A DNA stretch of 19,594 nt from CAZGWJ01 sp964529445 (GTDB lineage Bacteria > Oederibacteriota > Muellerivitia > Muellerivitales > Muellerivitaceae). The position numbers and the translations under genes were made by a program. The notes beneath the pieces were generated by a model. The model was not told where the DNA came from and did not search any database. It worked only from the letters and a program-made list of their open reading frames with translations. The stretch lies in the NCBI GenBank assembly GCA_964529445.1, contig CAZGWJ010000048.1, positions 1-19,594 on the forward strand, in the 5' to 3' direction. This document shows, in pieces, positions 15,799 to 19,594 of this stretch. The stretch's first letter is position 1, and each line of letters begins with the position of its first letter.

Positions 15799-18220
15799 GG
15801 TCCCCTCTCGCGAACTCCAGCTTTTCGCCGGCCGACTTCACAAGGACCGGTTCGCCCTCCTTGATGTTTCCTCGCAGGAGCTCCTCGGCCAGGGCGTCCT
15901 CGACGTAGCGCTGGATGGTGCGCTTCATCTGGCGTGCGCCATAGGTGCGATCGTAGCCCTTCTCGATGAGGAAATCCCGGGCAGGTGGATCGAGCGCCAG
16001 GTCGATCCCCTTCTCCTTCAAGCGGTCCTGGACGTCCTTCAACTGGATGTCCACGATGCGCTCGATATGGGTGCGGTCCAGCGCGTGGAAGATGATGACC
16101 TCGTCCACCCGGTTCAGGAACTCCGGGTTGAACACCTTCTTCACCTCGGTCTGGATCTTGTTCTTCATGCTGTCGAAGGACAGCTCGTCGGACCCCGGCT
16201 GGAAGCCCATGCTCTTGCCCGGGCCGATCTCCCGGGCCCCCAGGTTCGACGTCATGATGACCACCGTGTTCTTGAAATCGACCTGCCGGCCCAGACTGTC
16301 CGTGAGCCGCCCATCCTCCAGGATCTGCAGGAGCACGTTGAACACCTCGGGGTGCGCCTTCTCGATCTCGTCGAAAAGGACCACGCTGTAGGGCTTGCGC
16401 CGCACCTTCTCGGTCAGCTGTCCGCCCTCGTCATGCCCCACGTAGCCCGGAGGGGCTCCCGCCAGGCGCGAAACGGTGAATTTCTCCATGTACTCGCTCA
16501 TGTCAAAACGGATGAGCGCCTCCTCGTCGTCGAAGAGGAACTTGGCCAGGACACGGGCCAACTCGGTCTTGCCCACGCCCGTGGGCCCCAGGAACATGAA
16601 GGTGCCGATGGGTTTCCGGGGGTTCCCGATCCCGGCGCGGGAGCGACGGATCGCCTTGGAGATGGCGGTGATGGCTTCGTCCTGGCCCACGATGCGCCGG
16701 TGAAGTTCCTCCTCCATGCGCAAGAGCTTTTCCGACTCCTTCTCGGACAGGCGGATCATGGGGATGCCGGTCCACTTGGAGGCCACATAGGCGATGTCCT
16801 CCCAGGTCACCACGGCCTCGCTCTGGGTCTTCTGGGACTCCCACTTCTCCTTCTCCTCCTGGAACTTCGCGCGCATCTTCTTCATCTTGTCGCGAAGGTC
16901 GGCGGCCCGCTCGAACTCCTGCGTCTTGATGGCCTCCTCCTTCTCCTGCTTGACGCGCTCGATCTCCTTCTCGGCGCCGCGCAGTTCCGAGGGCATGGTG
17001 GTGATGCGAAGGCGGGTCCGGCTTCCGGCCTCGTCGATCAAGTCGATGGCCTTGTCCGGCAGGAACCGTCCGGTGATATACCGGTGGGAAAGCTGGGCGG
17101 CGGCCACGATGGCGTCGTCCGTGATGCGCACCCGGTGGTGCGCCTCGTATCGGTCGCGCAGGCCCTTCATGATCTGGATGGTCTCGTCCACGGTGGGCTC
17201 GTCCACCATGATCATCTGGAAACGGCGTTCCAGGGCCCCGTCCTTCTCGATGTACTTGCGGTACTCGTTGAGGGTGGTGGCTCCAATGCACTGCAATTCC
17301 CCTCGGGCCAGGGCGGGCTTCAGCATGTTCGAGGCGTCGATGGCGCCTTCCGCCGCGCCCGCGCCGACGAGCGTGTGCAGTTCGTCGACGAACAGGACGA
17401 TCTTGGCCGATTGGCGGATCTCGTTGATCACGGCCTTCAACCTCTCCTCGAACTCGCCCCGGTACTTGGTTCCGGCCACAAGGGCGGCCAGGTCGAGCGT
17501 CACGATGCGCTTGTCCACCAGGATCTCCGGCACGTTCCCGTCCCGGATGCGCTGAGCCAAGCCCTCGGCGATGGCGGTCTTTCCCACGCCGGGCTCCCCG
17601 ATGAGCACGGGGTTGTTCTTGGTGCGCCGGGATAGGATCTGCACCACCCGCTCGATCTCGTCGTCCCGACCGATGACGGGATCCAGCTTCCCGTCCTTGG
17701 CCAACTGGGTCAGATCCCGCCCGAAGGCATCCAGGGCCGGGGTCTTGGATTTCTTGACCTGCTTGGAGAATTTCGGGAAGGTGCCCCCGAGCAGGTTGAT
17801 GACCATGTCCCTGGACTTCTCGTAGTTGACGCCCAGGTTCTCCAGGGCCCGGGTAGCGACGCCTTCCCCCTCCTGGATAAGACCCAAAAGCAGGTGTTCG
17901 GTTCCGATGTAATTGTGCCCCAGTTTCTGGGATTCCTCGGCGGCCAGTTCCAGCACCTTCTTGGCGCTGGGGGTGAACTGAGGGTCGCCGATGGTGAGGG
18001 TATCCGAGGAGGGGGTCGTCAGGTTCTCGACCTCGATCCGGACGGATTCCAGGTCCACCCCGAGGGATTCCAGCACCGCCACCGCGACGCCGCCGCCCTC
18101 ACGGATCAGGCCCATGAGGAGATGCTCCGTCCCGATAAAGTTGTGGTTCAATCGCCGGGCCTCTTCCTTGGCCAGGGGATTGATGACCTTTTTCGCGCGT
18201 TCCGTGAAGCGTTCGAACAT
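15767..18220 (-). CDS. clpC: AAA+ ATPase ClpC, ATP-dependent Clp protease subunit
   Basis: ClpC is the unfoldase that feeds substrates to ClpP. The 817-residue order is complete: two Clp_N repeats (about 1-145), first ATPase with Walker A GEPGVGKT (208-215) and Walker B VLFVDE (275-280), a UVR-containing middle domain (about 426-461, with QEFERAADLRDKMKKM), second ATPase with GPTGVGKT (545-552) and VVLFDE (613-618), and a probable ClpP-binding MGF tripeptide (671-673). The short UVR middle domain marks ClpC, not ClpB. Glu32 and Glu108, in the two GTEH motifs, match the phospho-arginine-binding Glu32 and Glu106 of Bacillus subtilis ClpC, so it probably reads McsB marks. ATG 18220 has AAGGAG (18227-18232) with 6 nt spacing. 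mcsB lies upstream, and tamB starts within its 3' end. Confidence 0.97.
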   Translation of the reverse strand: MFERFTERAKKVINPLAKEEARRLNHNFIGTEHLLMGLIREGGGVAVAVLESLGVDLESVRIEVENLTTPSSDTLTIGDPQFTPSAKKVLELAAEESQKLGHNYIGTEHLLLGLIQEGEGVATRALENLGVNYEKSRDMVINLLGGTFPKFSKQVKKSKTPALDAFGRDLTQLAKDGKLDPVIGRDDEIERVVQILSRRTKNNPVLIGEPGVGKTAIAEGLAQRIRDGNVPEILVDKRIVTLDLAALVAGTKYRGEFEERLKAVINEIRQSAKIVLFVDELHTLVGAGAAEGAIDASNMLKPALARGELQCIGATTLNEYRKYIEKDGALERRFQMIMVDEPTVDETIQIMKGLRDRYEAHHRVRITDDAIVAAAQLSHRYITGRFLPDKAIDLIDEAGSRTRLRITTMPSELRGAEKEIERVKQEKEEAIKTQEFERAADLRDKMKKMRAKFQEEKEKWESQKTQSEAVVTWEDIAYVASKWTGIPMIRLSEKESEKLLRMEEELHRRIVGQDEAITAISKAIRRSRAGIGNPRKPIGTFMFLGPTGVGKTELARVLAKFLFDDEEALIRFDMSEYMEKFTVSRLAGAPPGYVGHDEGGQLTEKVRRKPYSVVLFDEIEKAHPEVFNVLLQILEDGRLTDSLGRQVDFKNTVVIMTSNLGAREIGPGKSMGFQPGSDELSFDSMKNKIQTEVKKVFNPEFLNRVDEVIIFHALDRTHIERIVDIQLKDVQDRLKEKGIDLALDPPARDFLIEKGYDRTYGARQMKRTIQRYVEDALAEELLRGNIKEGEPVLVKSAGEKLEFARGDRASEPQPTIT
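15802..15807 (-). promoter_or_regulatory. Shine-Dalgarno of tamB inside the end of clpC
   Basis: GAGGGG lies 3 nt (5 nt counting from GAGG) before GTG 15798 and within the clpC coding sequence. It supports a tamB start that overlaps clpC rather than the later TTG codons. Confidence 0.6.
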
Positions 18221-18259
18221 GAAGGGCTCCTTGAGAAGGGCCGGTTCCCGGCCATCTCT

Positions 18260-18287
18260 TTTATAAGGATAACTCTAATAACATCAA
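18260..18287 (-). promoter_or_regulatory. Candidate promoter of clpC
   Basis: TTGATG (18282-18287) and TATAAA (18260-18265) are 16 nt apart in an AT-rich patch; the match to sigma-70 is four of six and five of six. The predicted start near 18253 leaves a leader of about 33 nt. The CTTGATG plus a nearby CCTTATAA could also be a degraded sigma-32-type site. I found no CIRCE element and no CtsR-type tandem GGTCAAA operator. Confidence 0.4.
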
Positions 18288-18333
18288 GGAATTAAACAAG
18301 GTTTTAAAGGGATTTATCGTCAAAACCCACGTT

Positions 18334-18450
18334 AACCGCAGAGGCGCAGAGCCGCAGAGAAAACATAAGAGTTTGGATCAATACACCCTTGTTTTAGCCC
18401 TATTGAGAGAATCCATAAGTCGTTCTCTGCGTCTCCGCGTCTCTGCGGTT
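18334..18450. repeat. Inverted repeat of tandem octamers (NCGCAGAG type) between mcsB and clpC
   Basis: The left arm (18334-18361) contains three tandem 8-mers, CCGCAGAG, GCGCAGAG and CCGCAGAG, between AA dinucleotides. The right arm (18423-18450), read on the other strand, contains CCGCAGAG, ACGCGGAG and ACGCAGAG, also between AA. The 28-nt arms match at 25 positions. The 61-nt interior is AT-rich and has no gene. The element fills nearly half of the 244-bp mcsB-clpC gap and ends 14 bp from the mcsB stop. From general knowledge, CGCAGAG-type repeats recur between genes in many unrelated bacteria, without an agreed function. Confidence 0.85.
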
Positions 18451-18464
18451 CATGTTTCAGTGAA

Positions 18465-19535
18465 TCAGTCGCAGTCGACGTCCTTAAGGGACCTTCTCAG
18501 CCACAATGCCCTCTCCACGGCCTCCTCCTCGGGAGTCAGTTCCTTCCTCGCCAATTTGGCCAGGTGGGCCGGCTGGACCAGCAGGACCAACCGGTTCAGG
18601 TCGGGGATGGTCAGTCCCGTCACCAGGCGTTGTTGAACGCCTACCCTCAAACCCGAAAAGGCATCCAGGGCCTCCTGCAAGGTGAGGACGCGCGCGGTCT
18701 TCAGGATCCCGAGCGCGCGACTCACCTTATCCTGCGCCCGGAACCCCTCCTGCTGGAAAAGCTGGGTCTGCGCATTATTCTCGGCCTCCAGAATTTGACG
18801 GGCCACCCGTTCGACGTGTTCCACGATCTCCTGGTCGCGCTTGCCCAGCGAGGCCTGGTTGGAGATCTGGAAAAAGGCGGTCGGGATGCGGGTGCTCTCG
18901 CCCTGGAAACCCCGGGCGGTCAGGCCCGCCTGCCCCACGCCTTCGAGGATCTTTCCGATCCGGTTGTTGACCATGAGGGCGGGCAGGTGAACCATGACCC
19001 CGGCCCGCAGGGCGGGCCCGAGGTTCGTCGGGCAGGCGGTGATGTAACCCAAACGGGAATCCTTGGCGTAGGGAAGACGGGCCTCGAGCTCCGCGTCGAT
19101 GGCCTTGGCCGCCAGGAAGGCTTCCTGAAGGTTCAAACCCGGGCGGAAAACCTGGAGTCGAAGATGGTCCTCCTCGTTCACCATGAGGCTCAAGCCCGCC
19201 TTGGCGTCGAGCAGGACCGCCCGCTCCCCCAGCGAAGCCGCGTGTTCAGCCGAGAGGAACTGCCGTTCCATCAGGAACTGGCGGTCGAGTGATGAGACGT
19301 CGCCCAAGGCGACGAACTCGAGGTGGGCGAGCGTCGGGACCTGGGCGACGACCGCCCTCACCTGATCCACGACGGCTTTCTGCTCATGGGCGCTGGCGTG
19401 GTGCGGAAATTTGTAACCCGTGAGGTTCCGGGCCAAGCGGATGCGGCTGGTTACCACCACTTCGTGGTGGGGACCATCCTTGGAGAACCAATCATCGCGT
19501 CCCGTGAGCAACTCTTCGAACGCCACCAGCGTCAC
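18465..19535 (-). CDS. mcsB: Protein-arginine kinase McsB
   Basis: McsB is an ATP:guanido phosphotransferase-family kinase that phosphorylates arginines on proteins and so marks them for ClpC-ClpP. The kinase motifs are SRIRLARNL (30-38), NEEDHLRLQ (120-128, catalytic Glu121) and CPTNLG (168-173, Cys168), with NQASLG at 226-231. The length of 356 residues is normal. The C-terminal RDxxRA motif, the phospho-arginine sensor of Bacillus McsB, reads EAVERA here (338-343), so its Arg and Asp are replaced. GTG 19535 is the most upstream start, because an in-frame TAA lies at 19551-19553. The Shine-Dalgarno is weak, and GTG 19526 is possible. An upstream mcsA is expected but lies outside the window. 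clpC follows after a repeat-filled gap. Confidence 0.95.
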   Translation of the reverse strand: MTLVAFEELLTGRDDWFSKDGPHHEVVVTSRIRLARNLTGYKFPHHASAHEQKAVVDQVRAVVAQVPTLAHLEFVALGDVSSLDRQFLMERQFLSAEHAASLGERAVLLDAKAGLSLMVNEEDHLRLQVFRPGLNLQEAFLAAKAIDAELEARLPYAKDSRLGYITACPTNLGPALRAGVMVHLPALMVNNRIGKILEGVGQAGLTARGFQGESTRIPTAFFQISNQASLGKRDQEIVEHVERVARQILEAENNAQTQLFQQEGFRAQDKVSRALGILKTARVLTLQEALDAFSGLRVGVQQRLVTGLTIPDLNRLVLLVQPAHLAKLARKELTPEEEAVERALWLRRSLKDVDCD

Positions 19536-19594
19536 CTCGATCCAGAAGGTTTAATCACTCAACCCGCCTCCAGCAGCACCCCGCTTACGGGACG

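Noticed and set aside
15716..17635. Long plus-strand open frame (639 codons) opposite clpC
   Set aside because: Antisense shadow of clpC caused by codon bias; the product is low-complexity with no domain.
18334..18450. CRISPR-like array from the tandem CGCAGAG units
   Set aside because: The units are 8 bp, directly adjacent without spacers, and arranged as inverted arms; there are no cas genes nearby.
19551..19594. Possible 3' end of an upstream minus-strand gene, perhaps mcsA
   Set aside because: Two frames are open to the edge, ending at TGA 19559-19561 or TAA 19551-19553. Only 11-13 codons are visible and they show no McsA feature.

Overview
The window is a densely packed, GC-rich stretch of bacterial chromosome. 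Every gene I can support lies on the minus strand, so transcription runs from the right end to the left. The host has an outer membrane: it encodes BamA, a TamB/AsmA-like protein and a probable lipoprotein. It also encodes an McsB-ClpC protein-arginine phosphorylation and proteolysis pair, best known from Firmicutes but also present in some diderms. Purine synthesis uses the three-part PurS/PurQ/PurL enzyme. Several genes start with TTG or GTG behind a good Shine-Dalgarno. This mix suggests a less-studied diderm phylum; I cannot name it from the sequence.

Right to left there are three blocks. (1) About 19.5 to 7.4 kb: mcsB, a 244-bp gap holding an octamer inverted repeat and a probable promoter, clpC, tamB (start inside the end of clpC), a short gap with two hairpins and a candidate promoter, then bamA, closed by a strong intrinsic terminator. 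This joins regulated proteolysis to outer-membrane protein assembly. (2) About 7.3 to 4.8 kb: surE, a MetE/UROD-like zinc protein and an M15B (VanY-like) carboxypeptidase lipoprotein, with overlapping genes. (3) About 4.75 kb to the left edge: a purine operon purB-purS-purQ-purL with a near-consensus sigma-70 promoter, a leader carrying a terminator-like hairpin, and a second octamer inverted repeat between purS and purQ.

The points most worth a second look are: a fibronectin-III-like domain added after the usual end of TamB; two intergenic inverted repeats built on the same plan (three tandem 8-mers per arm) from different 8-mers; loss of the RDxxRA phospho-arginine sensor motif in McsB while ClpC keeps its phospho-arginine-binding glutamates; and a possible attenuator in the purine leader. 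I found no CRISPR array, tRNA, rRNA, transposase or phage gene. No gene-free stretch exceeds 300 bases.
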